A stretch of 16,483 bases of DNA from an uncultured Acidobacteriota bacterium (GCA_937925645.1 CALAMB010000338.1:1-16483), one strand, 5' to 3'. Shown: positions 7,188-15,438, counted from the stretch's first letter. Program-made: numbers and translations. Notes: generated from the letters alone by a model not told the origin.

Positions 7188-7214
7188 CGAGCCTCGAGTC
7201 TCGAGCCTCGAGCC
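7188..7214 (-). repeat. right arm of 27-bp inverted repeat (module C')
   Basis: This is the reverse-complement partner of 6920-6946 with one mismatch. Because B-C on the left is matched by B'-C' (not C'-B') on the right, the two pairings cross each other instead of nesting. Confidence 0.85.
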
Positions 7215-7246
7215 CCGACGTCCGACGTCCGACGTCCGAATTCCGA

Positions 7247-7274
7247 TTGACACCATCCCGTTTTGACTTAATCT
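7247..7274 (+). promoter_or_regulatory. sigma70-like promoter of mntP
   Basis: A perfect TTGACA (7247-7252) begins directly where the repeat mosaic ends. With a 16-bp spacer the -10 would be TAATCT (7269-7274), a weak match; a CTTAAT alternative is too close. The start of transcription would lie near 7281, leaving too short a leader for a manganese riboswitch. Confidence 0.45.
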
Positions 7275-7305
7275 GGGGCTTTGTGAGGGAAAGGGACTCC
7301 GCTCC

Positions 7306-7869
7306 ATGAACTGGATCGCCATCATCGGCATCGCCTTCGGCCTGGCCATGGACGCCTTCGCGGTGTCGCTGGCCGCCAGCGCCGCGCTGCGCGTGGTCTC
7401 GCCCCGGCAGTACTTCCGGCTCTCCTTCCACTTCGGACTGTTCCAGTTTCTGATGCCCGTCATCGGCTGGGGGCTGGGCTCCACCCTGGCGCGCCACGTG
7501 TCCGCGTTCGACCATTGGGTGGCCTTCGCCCTGCTGGCGGCCGTGGGCGGCAAGATGATCCGGGAGTCGTTCGGTGGCGACGAGACGGCGCGCTACCGCT
7601 CCGACCCCACCCGGGGCTGGTCGCTGGTGGCGCTGTCGCTGGCCACCAGCATCGACGCGCTGGCCGTGGGGATCAGCTTCTCCATGCTGGGCGTGGGTGT
7701 GCTCTACCCCAGCCTGGTCATCGGCGCGGTGGCCGCCGCCATGACGCTCGCCGGCATGCGCTTCGGCGGCGCGCTGGGCGCCCGCTTCGGCCGCTGGATG
7801 GAGCTGGCCGGCGGCCTGGTGCTGCTGGTCATCGGATTGACGATCCTGCACGAGCACGGCGTGTTCTGA
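7306..7869 (+). CDS. mntP: manganese efflux pump MntP
   Basis: This small inner-membrane exporter protects against excess manganese. Its 187 residues match the usual family length of about 190. They contain six hydrophobic segments arranged as two related halves, each with the family's acidic motif: AMDAFAVS near residue 15 and SIDALAVG near residue 109. The start at 7306 follows a purine-rich GAGGGAAAGGGA sequence. mntP genes are often manganese-regulated through MntR or a yybP-ykoY riboswitch; I see neither in the short leader. The gene is monocistronic, bounded by the repeat mosaic and its own promoter upstream and by a strong intrinsic terminator downstream. Confidence 0.95.
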   Translation: MNWIAIIGIAFGLAMDAFAVSLAASAALRVVSPRQYFRLSFHFGLFQFLMPVIGWGLGSTLARHVSAFDHWVAFALLAAVGGKMIRESFGGDETARYRSDPTRGWSLVALSLATSIDALAVGISFSMLGVGVLYPSLVIGAVAAAMTLAGMRFGGALGARFGRWMELAGGLVLLVIGLTILHEHGVF

Positions 7870-7936
7870 AACCGACTTCGCGTTCCGGCGCCTTCTTCCC
7901 GGACCACTCGCCGCCGTGCCTGGCTGCAACCCGCCG

Positions 7937-7966
7937 GCCGGCGGGCATCGCCGCCGGCGTTTATTT
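7937..7966 (+). terminator. intrinsic terminator of mntP
   Basis: A perfect 8-bp GC stem, GCCGGCGG (7937-7944) and CCGCCGGC (7951-7958), closes a 6-nt loop and is followed by GTTTATTT. This is the clearest rho-independent terminator in the window. Its left arm overlaps a 16-bp perfect palindrome at 7930-7945. Confidence 0.7.
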
Positions 7967-7982
7967 CCGTTCCGAATGGTTG

Positions 7983-7988
7983 TAGAAT
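7983..7988 (+). promoter_or_regulatory. possible -10 box for the 29-residue-repeat gene
   Basis: TAGAAT matches five of six -10 positions. The expected -35 position falls on the T-tract of the mntP terminator (TTTATT), a poor match. The leader to the next start codon would be about 150 nt, and I see no defined structure or gene in it. Confidence 0.3.
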
Positions 7989-8143
7989 GCCCGCTTGAAC
8001 GGCTTCGCGTCTCGGGTCCGATGCCCTTGGCTCCAGCCGGCCGGACGCAGCGGCGGGGCCCGTTTCCGGCTCGTCGCGAATGCGGCGGCGCAGCCGGTGG
8101 GCGCGCTTTTTCGACACCTATCCTGAGTGGAGGGAATGAGGCG

Positions 8144-8815
8144 ATGGCGACCTTCCTCTTTTCGAAAAAGAAGCGGGAAGAATGCCGGCAGGCGGAAGCG
8201 CTCCTGGCGCGCGGCGACGCCGACGCCGCGGTGAAGATCTTCCGCCAGCTCGGTCACACCGCCGGACTGCGCGCGGCGGCCGAACACTACCTCGCCCGCA
8301 ACAACGTCAAGAAGGCGGCGCAGCTTTTCGAGGAAACGGCGTGCACCGCGGGGCTGCACCGGGTGGCCGGCGCCTGGCTGGAGCGCGGCAATTTCGGCGA
8401 GACCGAACGCGTCCTCAAGCTCATCCACCGGGAGGTGCCGGCGGCGGAATACTTCCGCCTGGCGCGGACCTTCCTGGAGCGCGGCGACATGGCCGCCGCC
8501 GAGAAGGCGTTCGCCGCCGCGGGCCACGAAGCGGGGCTGGACGAGCTGGCCGAGCGTTACCTGGTCCGGCACGACCTGGGCAACGCCGTGCGGCTGTTCC
8601 GGCGCCTCGGCGACCGCGACGGGCTGGCCCGCTGCGCCCGCGATTACCTGGCCGCCGGCGATTTCGACCGGGCGGACAAGCTGTTCGCGGAACTCGGCGA
8701 CGAGGCGGGGCGGCGCGAGACGGCGGACCGGCGGGCGGCGGCGGCACCGCCGGACCCCGGCGGTCCACGGCCCGACGAGCGGCCCGATCCCGACGACCCC
8801 AACTTCAAGCCCTGA
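8144..8815 (+). CDS. hypothetical protein of six 29-residue TPR-like helical repeats
   Basis: I do not recognise a named family. The 223-residue protein is soluble, with no signal peptide or membrane segment. After a basic start (KKKREE) it consists of six tandem repeats at 17-45, 46-74, 75-106, 107-135, 136-164 and 165-193. Five are exactly 29 residues and the third is 32. The shared pattern is A-x-x-YL-x-RGD-x(3)-A-x-x-LF-x-x-LG-x-x-x-GL, two short helices per unit as in TPR or Sel1-type solenoids, but shorter than the 34-residue TPR. A Pro/Asp-rich tail (194-223) is probably disordered. A scaffold or adaptor role is likely from the fold alone. GGAGGG precedes the start; the longer upstream frame is not supported. 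It leads a cluster with the radical SAM and plsC genes. Confidence 0.85.
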   Translation: MATFLFSKKKREECRQAEALLARGDADAAVKIFRQLGHTAGLRAAAEHYLARNNVKKAAQLFEETACTAGLHRVAGAWLERGNFGETERVLKLIHREVPAAEYFRLARTFLERGDMAAAEKAFAAAGHEAGLDELAERYLVRHDLGNAVRLFRRLGDRDGLARCARDYLAAGDFDRADKLFAELGDEAGRRETADRRAAAAPPDPGGPRPDERPDPDDPNFKP

Positions 8816-8860
8816 TCCGGCGCTGCGCCGGCGGTCGCGGCCGCCGGGCGCCGGCAGCGG

Positions 8861-9685
8861 ATGGACACCATGGTCGCTGCGTCATCACCTCCGGTCATCC
8901 AGACGGTCGAAGTGAAGTCGGTGCTGAGCCGGTCGGGCATCTCCGGGATCGACTACTCGCTGAATCCGTACCTGGGCTGCCTGTTCGGTTGCCGCTACTG
9001 CTACGCCGATTTCGTGGCCCGCTACCGCGGCCGCACCGAGCCGTGGGGCGCCTTCGTGGACATCAAGAGCAACGCGCCCGAGGTGCTGCGGCGGGAGCTC
9101 GGGCGCCGCGCCCCCGGCTGCGTCTCGCTGAGTCTGGTGACCGATCCGTACCAGGGCGTGGAGCGCGAGGCGAGGATCACCCGCCGCTGCCTCGAGGCGC
9201 TGGCCGAGGCGCCGGCGTTCGCCGTGAGCATCCTGACCCGCTCGCCCCTGGTGACCCGCGACGTGGACCTGTTCGGGCGGATGCCGGACGTCGAGGTGGG
9301 GATGTCGGTGCCCACCGGCGACGACGCCGTCCGCCGCGTCACCGAGCCGCGGGCGCCGGCCATCGAGGCGCGCCTGGCCGCACTGCGCCGGCTGAAAGCG
9401 GCCGGCGTCCGCACCTACGCCTTCGTGGGGCCCATGCTGCCCATGGACCCGCGCGACCTGGCCCGGCGGCTGCGCGGGGCGGTGGACCGGGTGCTGCTGG
9501 ACCGCCTGAACTACTCATGGAAAATCCGAGACCTGCTGCGGCGGCCGGGGTGGGCGCGCGTGCTGTCGCCGGCCTGGCTCGCCGAGGTGCGCGGCGCGTT
9601 CGCCGAGGAACTGGAACCGGCCGGCATCGCGTGCCGTTACGTGGGCCGGGAGGCGCCGGCGGGCGCCGGGGGAGGGCGGCCGTGA
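8861..9685 (+). CDS. SPL-family radical SAM protein (spore photoproduct lyase-like)
   Basis: A radical SAM enzyme related to the spore photoproduct lyase / Rv2578c group (COG1533-like). The cluster motif YLGCLFGCRYCYAD holds Cys40, Cys44 and Cys47 in C-X3-C-X2-C spacing, which binds the [4Fe-4S] cluster that cleaves S-adenosylmethionine. SLVTDPYQGVE and SILTRSPLVTRD are further family blocks of the partial TIM barrel. At 274 residues it has the normal family length. The substrate is unknown: most such proteins outside spore formers have no assigned reaction, and nothing here indicates sporulation. Starts at 8861 or 8870 are both possible, with only a weak ribosome site. Its stop overlaps the start of plsC by 4 bp, implying coupled expression. 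Confidence 0.88.
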   Translation: MDTMVAASSPPVIQTVEVKSVLSRSGISGIDYSLNPYLGCLFGCRYCYADFVARYRGRTEPWGAFVDIKSNAPEVLRRELGRRAPGCVSLSLVTDPYQGVEREARITRRCLEALAEAPAFAVSILTRSPLVTRDVDLFGRMPDVEVGMSVPTGDDAVRRVTEPRAPAIEARLAALRRLKAAGVRTYAFVGPMLPMDPRDLARRLRGAVDRVLLDRLNYSWKIRDLLRRPGWARVLSPAWLAEVRGAFAEELEPAGIACRYVGREAPAGAGGGRP

Positions 9686-10491
9686 CGCGCGCCCTGCGCT
9701 CCCTCTGGATCTGGTTCGTCACCGCCGCGTGCCTGGTGATCGGCTGGCCGACCATGCTGATCGTCCGGTTGACGGAACGGGACCCCGCCCGCTACCGCAC
9801 CGGCTGGACCTTCCGCCGCATCGGCCACGTCATCGGCCGCAGCAACCCGACCTGGCGGCTGCACCTGGGCGGGACGGAGCACATCGGCGATCCCCGCCGG
9901 CCGTACGTGGTGGTGAGCAACCACCAGTCGCTGGCGGACATTCCGCTGATCAGCCACGTCCCCATGGAAATGAAATGGATGGCCAAGAAGTCGCTCTTCC
10001 GAATCCCGCTGCTCGGCTGGATGATGGGGTTGGCCGGCGACATCCCCGTGGACCGCGCCGACCGCCGCTCCGGCGCCCGGGCGCTGCTCGCCGCCGGGCG
10101 CACCCTGGCCAACCGCTGCTCGGTGATCTTTTTCCCGGAGGGTACCCGTTCCCGCGACGGCCGGATCGGGGCGTTCAACGAGGGCGCTTTCCTGCTGGCC
10201 ATCAAGGCCGGCGTACCCGTTCTGCCCATCGCCGTCGACGGCTCCAGCGACTGCCTCCCCAAGCACAGTTGGATGTTCGGCGACGTGCAGGACATCCGCC
10301 TCCAGTTGCTGCCGCCGGTGCCGACCGCCGGCCTCCCGCCCCGCGACGCCGGCGCCCTGCGCGACCGGGTGCGAAGCGCCATCGTGGCCCAGGTGGCCGC
10401 CTGGCGCGGCGTCCCGCCGGCAGCGGTGGACGGGTGCCGTGTGGTGAATCCGCATGATTCCGCTGATCATCGCAATGAACTATCGACGTAA
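9682..10491 (+). CDS. plsC: 1-acyl-sn-glycerol-3-phosphate acyltransferase
   Basis: PlsC adds the second acyl chain to lysophosphatidic acid, giving phosphatidic acid, at the inner membrane. The 269-residue protein starts with a membrane-anchoring segment (about 9-28). It has the catalytic H-X4-D box NHQSLAD (His81, Asp86), then FPEGTRSR (151-158), which binds the glycerol phosphate, and a later VPVLPIAV block. The start is GTG at 9682 in a GTGA overlap with the preceding stop, with GGAGGGCGG upstream as ribosome site. The final 17 or so codons (from 10441) are AT-rich and lie beyond the conserved domain, unlike the rest of the gene, and may be a later C-terminal extension. Confidence 0.94.
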   Translation: MTRALRSLWIWFVTAACLVIGWPTMLIVRLTERDPARYRTGWTFRRIGHVIGRSNPTWRLHLGGTEHIGDPRRPYVVVSNHQSLADIPLISHVPMEMKWMAKKSLFRIPLLGWMMGLAGDIPVDRADRRSGARALLAAGRTLANRCSVIFFPEGTRSRDGRIGAFNEGAFLLAIKAGVPVLPIAVDGSSDCLPKHSWMFGDVQDIRLQLLPPVPTAGLPPRDAGALRDRVRSAIVAQVAAWRGVPPAAVDGCRVVNPHDSADHRNELST

Positions 10492-10615
10492 TCAGCCAAT
10501 CATCAATTGATTGCATCGGTCATCCCCACAGTCCGGCCGAGATTTCCGGCAGATCCGGGAAAGGGCGCCGGCGCGTTCGTTTGATCAGGTGAGAGCGCCC
10601 GGGAAGGAGGTGGCC

Positions 10616-12190
10616 GTGCTTTGCCAGGTGATCAGCGCCGCGCTGTATGGTCTCGACGCCCATCCGGTCACGGTGGAGGTGGACATCTGTCCGGGGCCGA
10701 AGCCGCGGATGATGACGGTGGGGCTGCCCGACGCGGCGGTGAAGGAGAGCCGCGAGCGGGTGCTGGCGGCGGTGAAAAACTCCGGCTTTCTCGAGCCCGA
10801 GGACAACATCACCGTCAACCTGGCGCCCGCCGACCTGCGCAAGGAGGGCTCGGCGTTCGACCTGCCCATCGCCGTGGGGATCATGGGCTCCATGGACGAC
10901 ATCAAGGACCGCAAGCGGCTGGCCAGTTGCATGCTGAGCGGGGAGCTGTCGCTGGACGGGACCATCCGGCCCATCCGGGGGGCGCTCTCCATCGCCGTGG
11001 CCGCCCGCGACGCCGGCGTGCCCGACCTGATCCTGCCGGTGCAGAACGCGCGCGAGGCGGCGGTGGTGGACGGCGTGCGGGTGTTCGGCCTGAACCACCT
11101 GACGGACGTGGCGGCGTTCATCGCGGACGACTCCGGGTTCACGCCCGCCACCGTGGACTGGCAGCGGATCCTGGCCGAGACCAGCACCTACCGGGTGGAC
11201 TTCGCCGACGTGCGCGGCCAGCCCCAGGCCAAGCGCGCCCTCGAGGTGGCCTCGGCGGGCGGCCACAACACTCTCATGATCGGGCCGCCCGGTTCCGGCA
11301 AGACGATGCTCGCCCGGCGGATCCCCACCATCCTGCCCACCATGACCTTCGCCGAGGCCATCGAGACGACGAAGGTGCACTCGGTGGCGGGCACGCTGTC
11401 GCGGGATGACGGGCTGGTGGGGTGCCGGCCGTTCCGGGCCCCCCACCACACCATCTCCCACGCAGGCCTCATCGGCGGCGGGATGATCCCGCGGCCGGGC
11501 GAGGCCAGCCTGGCCCACAACGGCGTCCTCTTCCTGGACGAGCTGCCGGAGTTCCAGCGCCGCGTGCTGGAGGTGCTGCGCCAGCCCATGGAGGACGGGC
11601 AGGTGACCATCGCCCGGGCCACCATGAGTCTCACCTTCCCGGCCCGGTTCATGCTCGTGGCGGCGATGAACCCTTGCCCCTGCGGCTTCTACGGCACGGA
11701 GAAATGCCAATGCCATCTCTCCCAGGTGCACACGTACATGCAGCGCATCTCCGGCCCGCTCATGGACCGCTTCGACATCCAGGTGCACGTGCCGGCCGTC
11801 TCCTTCCGCGACCTGCGCGGCCGCGGGGCGGGCGAGCCGTCGGCGGCGGTCCGCGAACGGGTTTGTGCCGCGCGGGAGCGGCAGATGACGCGCTTCGCCG
11901 GGGAGGGAATCTACTGCAACGCCGGCATGAGCTCGGCGCAGATCCGCCGGCACTGCCCGCTGGACGAGGCGGGCGAGCGGCTGCTGGAGCAGGCGATCCA
12001 GTCCATGGGCTTCTCGGCGCGCGCCCACGACCGGATCCTGAAGGTGGCCCGGACCATCGCCGACCTGGCCGGGGCGGAGGCGATCACCGCGGAGTGCCTG
12101 TCCGAGGCCATCCAGTACCGGAACCTGGACCGGGTGTTCCATTCGGAGATCCTGCTCACCCGGTCCAACGCCGGGCACGGGCTGTTCTGA
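10616..12190 (+). CDS. comM: ComM/YifB family Mg-chelatase-like AAA+ ATPase
   Basis: ComM-type helicases promote branch migration when incoming single-stranded DNA is integrated during natural transformation; the role in non-competent bacteria is less clear. The 524 residues show an N-terminal ribosomal-S5-like ChlI domain beginning [17 protein letters not shown]. An AAA+ module follows with Walker A GPPGSGKT (223-230) and Walker B VLFLDE (304-309), and then a four-cysteine knuckle (Cys354, 356, 364, 366). The sensor region [11 protein letters not shown] and a C-terminal Mg-chelatase helical domain complete it. The start is GTG at 10616, set by GGAAGGAGG at 10602-10610 and by alignment with the family's usual ML-C start; a longer open frame from 10511 is unlikely. 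radC follows after 27 bp. Confidence 0.95.
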   Translation: MLCQVISAALYGLDAHPVTVEVDICPGPKPRMMTVGLPDAAVKESRERVLAAVKNSGFLEPEDNITVNLAPADLRKEGSAFDLPIAVGIMGSMDDIKDRKRLASCMLSGELSLDGTIRPIRGALSIAVAARDAGVPDLILPVQNAREAAVVDGVRVFGLNHLTDVAAFIADDSGFTPATVDWQRILAETSTYRVDFADVRGQPQAKRALEVASAGGHNTLMIGPPGSGKTMLARRIPTILPTMTFAEAIETTKVHSVAGTLSRDDGLVGCRPFRAPHHTISHAGLIGGGMIPRPGEASLAHNGVLFLDELPEFQRRVLEVLRQPMEDGQVTIARATMSLTFPARFMLVAAMNPCPCGFYGTEKCQCHLSQVHTYMQRISGPLMDRFDIQVHVPAVSFRDLRGRGAGEPSAAVRERVCAARERQMTRFAGEGIYCNAGMSSAQIRRHCPLDEAGERLLEQAIQSMGFSARAHDRILKVARTIADLAGAEAITAECLSEAIQYRNLDRVFHSEILLTRSNAGHGLF

Positions 12191-12217
12191 GCGGCGGCAG
12201 CGGCACGGGAGGCGCGC

Positions 12218-12976
12218 ATGGCGGGAGCGGCGAAACAGGGCGGGGCGGCCAGGTCGCGCGGCTCCGGCGACGGGCACCGGACGCGCCTCCGGGAGCGGTT
12301 CCTCGCCGGCGGTCCCGGCGCCCTCGCCGACTACGAACTGCTGGAGCTCCTGTTGCAATTCGCCGTGCCGCGCAAGGACACCAAGCCCACCGCCCGGGAG
12401 CTGCTGCGCCGGCGCGGCACGCTGGCCGGCGTCTTCCTGCAGCCCCGCGGCGAGACGACCGACATCCCGGGCCTGGGGCCGGCGTCGCGCCTGCTGCTGG
12501 CGCTGGTGCGGGCGGTGATGACCCGGGCGCTGGCCGTGGAGCTGCAGTCCGGCTGCCGCATCAGCGCCCCCGAGGACGTCGCCGACTTCGTCCGGCTCGA
12601 ACTGGGACCGCAGCCCCGGGAGTGCGTGCTGGCCATTTTCCTGAACGCCGGCAACGAGCTGGTGCACCACGACCGGCTCGCCGAAGGCACGGTCAACCAG
12701 GCGCCGGTCTATCCCCGCGAGGTGGCCCGGCTGGCGCTGCTCCACGGCGCCACCGGCGTGATCCTGGCCCACAACCATCCCGGCGGGCAATGCGCGCCGT
12801 CCCGCGACGACCTGGAGTTGACCCGCACGCTGGGCGACGCCCTGGCCAAACTCGATGTCCGCCTGCTGGATCATCTCATCGTCACCTCGGGGGCCGTGTA
12901 CAGCATCACCGCCGGCCGGGAGATTCATGGCGGCGCCGGCCGGCCGGATGCCGCCGCGGTTCCGGCGGTTCCTTGA
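12218..12976 (+). CDS. radC: RadC family protein (JAB/MPN metalloprotease-like domain)
   Basis: RadC proteins are widespread; despite the name their part in DNA repair is unproven, and links to recombination or transformation have been proposed. The 252 residues have an N-terminal helix-hairpin-helix region (GHRTRLRERF, then ALADYELLELLLQ and a DIPGLG turn). The MPN/JAB domain follows, with an intact zinc motif H185-x-H187-x7-S195-x2-D198 within AHNHPGGQCAPSRDD. Length is normal, about 220-250 being typical. GGGAGG precedes the start. The close spacing after comM indicates one operon of two DNA-processing genes. The Gly/Ala-rich first 18 residues and the Pro/Ala-rich last residues lie outside the conserved domains. 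Confidence 0.94.
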   Translation: MAGAAKQGGAARSRGSGDGHRTRLRERFLAGGPGALADYELLELLLQFAVPRKDTKPTARELLRRRGTLAGVFLQPRGETTDIPGLGPASRLLLALVRAVMTRALAVELQSGCRISAPEDVADFVRLELGPQPRECVLAIFLNAGNELVHHDRLAEGTVNQAPVYPREVARLALLHGATGVILAHNHPGGQCAPSRDDLELTRTLGDALAKLDVRLLDHLIVTSGAVYSITAGREIHGGAGRPDAAAVPAVP

Positions 12977-13033
12977 AGCCACGGGCCAGGAGGCCCAAAA
13001 ATGTCACGATAAAAAGTCATTCAAATAAAGCGT

Positions 13034-13063
13034 TTGACCCTTCGCCCGGCGACAGGTTAAAAT
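13034..13063 (+). promoter_or_regulatory. sigma70 promoter of the GGDEF gene
   Basis: TTGACC (13034-13039) and TAAAAT (13058-13063) are each five of six matches to consensus, with an 18-bp spacer. The region just upstream (13007-13030) is AT-rich like an UP element. The -10 box overlaps the first possible ATG (13062). Transcripts would start near 13070, so translation most likely begins at GTG 13101. Confidence 0.6.
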
Positions 13064-13100
13064 GAGCCTGCATGATCGGGTTGGTACAGGGGGTCTGGGC

Positions 13101-15413
13101 GTGTCACGGTGGCATCTCGGGTTGATTCTCATCCTGGTGTTGGGCGCGGGTCTCATCACGATCTACGGCAATCTCCGCCTGAGCCATCTGCCGATCCTTC
13201 CCTTCACCGCCGAATGGCAGGGCGACTTGCTGATGGTCACCCAGGTCCCCGACGGCTCGCCGTTTCAGGTAAATGACCGGCTCGTCAGCGTGGACGGCCT
13301 CGCCCTCGCGGGGCTGGGGCACCTGTACTCGCTCAACGACTTCATCCGCGCTGAAGCGTGGCACAACATCCGGGTGGAGCGCGACGGCCGCCAGGTCCAG
13401 ATCGACCTCATGCCCGATCCGGTTTTTCCCGAGTTCCTGCCGTGGGTGGCGCTGGTGGTCAGCCTGGCGGTGCTGGTGATCGCCCTGGGCACTTTCCTGA
13501 TCAAGCCGGGCGCGCCCGCCATCCTGAATTTCGTGGTGGCCCAGGCGGGCCTGGCGGTGCTCATCGGGACCCTGCAGCCGACGGATTACGCCACCAGTTT
13601 GATCTACTGGTTCTTCTTCTTCATCACGCCGATGCTCTTCTTCCGCCTGCTGGCCGTCCTGCCGGAGGAGGAGGCGCTGCGTCAGCGGCTGCAGCCCCGG
13701 GTGCAGCAGATGGTGGGCCTGGGGCTGGTGCTGGCCGTCATCGCCATGCTGGTGATCAACATCCGCTACGTGCATCCCGACATCTACCGCACCCAACTCG
13801 GCGTCGTCCGGACGGTCTGGTGGATCATGATCGGCCTGAACGGCGCGGCGATCATCGCCCTGCTGGCCTACGGGCTGACGGTGCCCATGCGCTGGGTCCG
13901 CTCGCTGCGCGCCCGCCGCAAGCTGCAATGGTTCCTGTGGGGCCTGGTGGCCGGCATCGGCCCGTTCCTGGTCGCCAGCTACATCCCGTTCCAGGTGCTC
14001 CGCCTCTTTGACCTGTCGGTGCAACGGATCGTGCTGATCGTGACCACGCCGTTCATGATCCTGGTGCCGCTGTCGACGGCCGTGGCCATCCTGCGCTATC
14101 AGCTTCTGGACATCGATTTTCTCATCTGGCGCAGCGTCCGCTTCATCGCCGCCCTGCTGGCGGTGATGCTGGGGGGGACGCTGGCGACCATGGCCATTCT
14201 GCGGTGGATCTGGCCCTCGGGCTGGTCGCCGCTGTATGTCTATCTCATGATCCCGGTGATGGCGATCCTGACCTTCCCGTACACCGAACGGCTGATGGCC
14301 CGCTTCATCACCCAGCGCTACAAGGAATTCGACTACGACCTCCTCGAGACGATGGAGAAATTCTCCGCCCAGCTCTGCGACACGGTCTCCCGCGATCAGA
14401 TCATGAACCTGACCGCGCGCCTGACTCTGCGGCTGCTGGCGCCCGAGTGGCTGCTGTTCGTCTTTCGCGACCGCGACGGGCGCACCGTGCCCACCCACTG
14501 GGTCAACATTCCCGACAGCTTTCTCACCCTGCTGAACCAGAAACGGTTCGACGACGTGTTCGGACCCGGCGACTCCGACGGCACCACGACGCTGGCCATC
14601 AGCCCCGTGGTGGCGGACTTCCGGCTGGCGGTGCCCATCCACGCGGCCGGCTGTGCCCGAGGCCTCCTGATGCTGGGCCGCAAGAAAGGCGAAACCGATT
14701 ACACCGCCAAGGACCAGCGCTTCCTGAACATCGTGGCCGACCAGGTGGGCATCGCCCTGCGCAGCATCAACGAGATGGACAACCTGGCGAAGGAAATCCA
14801 GGCCAGCGGGCAGGAGAGTTTGAAATCGTTCTGGGACCGCCTGCAGTCGCTGCGTGTCGAGAAGGACCAACTGGAGAAAATGGCCATGACCGACCCGCTG
14901 ACCGGTTGCGGCAACCGGCGGTTCTTCTACAACGCCCTGCAGCGGGAGTGCCACCGGGCGGTCCGGTTCGGCGAGACCTTCGGACTCGCCATGATGGACC
15001 TGGACCATTTCAAGCAGGTCAACGACGCCTACGGCCACGCCGCCGGCGACCACGTCCTGCGGGAGTTGGCCGAGGTGACGCGCAAGGCGATTCGAAACAC
15101 GGACATCCTGTGCCGCTTCGGCGGCGAGGAGTTCGTGCTGATCCTCGCCTACGTGGACAAGGAGAGTCTCTACATCGTCTCCGAGAAGATCCGGCAGGCG
15201 ATCGAGGCGACCACCTTCACCTACGGCAACTTCAAGCTGCGCGTCGCGGTCAGCATCGGCTCCACCATCGTGTCCGGCCAGCGCGGCGTGGTGGATTCCG
15301 AGCAGGTGGTCAACCGGGCCGACCGCGCCATGTACTTCGCCAAGTACCACGGCCGCAACCAGAGCGTCCTGTACGAGGACCTGCCCCAGGAGTGGAAGTT
15401 CATCGAGAACTGA
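13101..15413 (+). CDS. membrane diguanylate cyclase with PDZ-like, multi-TM, GAF-like and GGDEF regions
   Basis: It makes the second messenger c-di-GMP from two GTP at the inner membrane. From GTG 13101 the 770 residues comprise a first membrane segment (about 5-24), then a PDZ-like extracytoplasmic region (about 36-105, with GSPF...NDRLVSVDG). About nine further membrane segments follow (112-398), then a GAF-like sensor (about 412-560), a short coiled coil (about 560-597) and a GGDEF domain (598-765). The active site is GGEEF (674-678). The inhibitory I-site RNTD (665-668) lies five residues upstream, so product feedback is expected. I prefer GTG 13101 (ACAGGGGG upstream) because ATG 13062 overlaps the promoter -10; using that ATG would add 13 residues. 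The signal sensed is unknown. Confidence 0.92.
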   Translation: MSRWHLGLILILVLGAGLITIYGNLRLSHLPILPFTAEWQGDLLMVTQVPDGSPFQVNDRLVSVDGLALAGLGHLYSLNDFIRAEAWHNIRVERDGRQVQIDLMPDPVFPEFLPWVALVVSLAVLVIALGTFLIKPGAPAILNFVVAQAGLAVLIGTLQPTDYATSLIYWFFFFITPMLFFRLLAVLPEEEALRQRLQPRVQQMVGLGLVLAVIAMLVINIRYVHPDIYRTQLGVVRTVWWIMIGLNGAAIIALLAYGLTVPMRWVRSLRARRKLQWFLWGLVAGIGPFLVASYIPFQVLRLFDLSVQRIVLIVTTPFMILVPLSTAVAILRYQLLDIDFLIWRSVRFIAALLAVMLGGTLATMAILRWIWPSGWSPLYVYLMIPVMAILTFPYTERLMARFITQRYKEFDYDLLETMEKFSAQLCDTVSRDQIMNLTARLTLRLLAPEWLLFVFRDRDGRTVPTHWVNIPDSFLTLLNQKRFDDVFGPGDSDGTTTLAISPVVADFRLAVPIHAAGCARGLLMLGRKKGETDYTAKDQRFLNIVADQVGIALRSINEMDNLAKEIQASGQESLKSFWDRLQSLRVEKDQLEKMAMTDPLTGCGNRRFFYNALQRECHRAVRFGETFGLAMMDLDHFKQVNDAYGHAAGDHVLRELAEVTRKAIRNTDILCRFGGEEFVLILAYVDKESLYIVSEKIRQAIEATTFTYGNFKLRVAVSIGSTIVSGQRGVVDSEQVVNRADRAMYFAKYHGRNQSVLYEDLPQEWKFIEN

Positions 15414-15438
15414 CCGCCCCGCCGCCTCCGCCGGGCGC

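Larger units (their letters stand above)
6831..7246. repeat. intergenic mosaic of short repeat modules in both orientations
   Basis: This 416-bp stretch between cysK and the mntP promoter holds no credible gene. It is built of five imperfect short-unit repeat families. A is CGGACATC-like (6835-6873, again 6958-6988, inverted 7215-7246). B is CGTAATCG-like (6880-6918, inverted 7107-7170). C is GGCTCGAG-like (6920-6946, inverted 7181-7214). D is TCTCCCG (7010-7070). E is CCATTCAC (7070-7101). The module order is A-B-C-A-D-E-B'-C'-A'. Family E also occurs at 13-52, so at least one module is dispersed. Composition differs sharply from the flanking genes. It may be a non-coding structured element or a recombination product; I cannot name a known family. 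Confidence 0.8.

Noticed and set aside
6831..7246. CRISPR array
   Set aside because: Units are 6-8 bp, contiguous and of several families, with no constant repeat separated by unique spacers and no cas genes nearby.
7247..7305. yybP-ykoY manganese riboswitch ahead of mntP
   Set aside because: The leader after the predicted promoter is only about 25 nt, and I do not see the conserved paired loops of this riboswitch. The mosaic upstream does not resemble it either.
6831..7305. Small coding genes in the mosaic (several frames are open for 60-130 codons)
   Set aside because: The openness comes from stop-poor repeat units. The frames run into neighbouring genes in antisense and have no good ribosome site.
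10492..10560. Palindrome ATCAATTGAT (10502-10511) as an operator or attachment site
   Set aside because: It is only 10 bp in a short AT-rich gap, with no integrase, no direct repeat partner and no clear promoter arrangement around it.
10520..12982. Open reading frame of 820 codons on the minus strand opposite comM and radC
   Set aside because: It is antisense to two recognised genes, with an Arg/Gly/His-rich composition and no domain.
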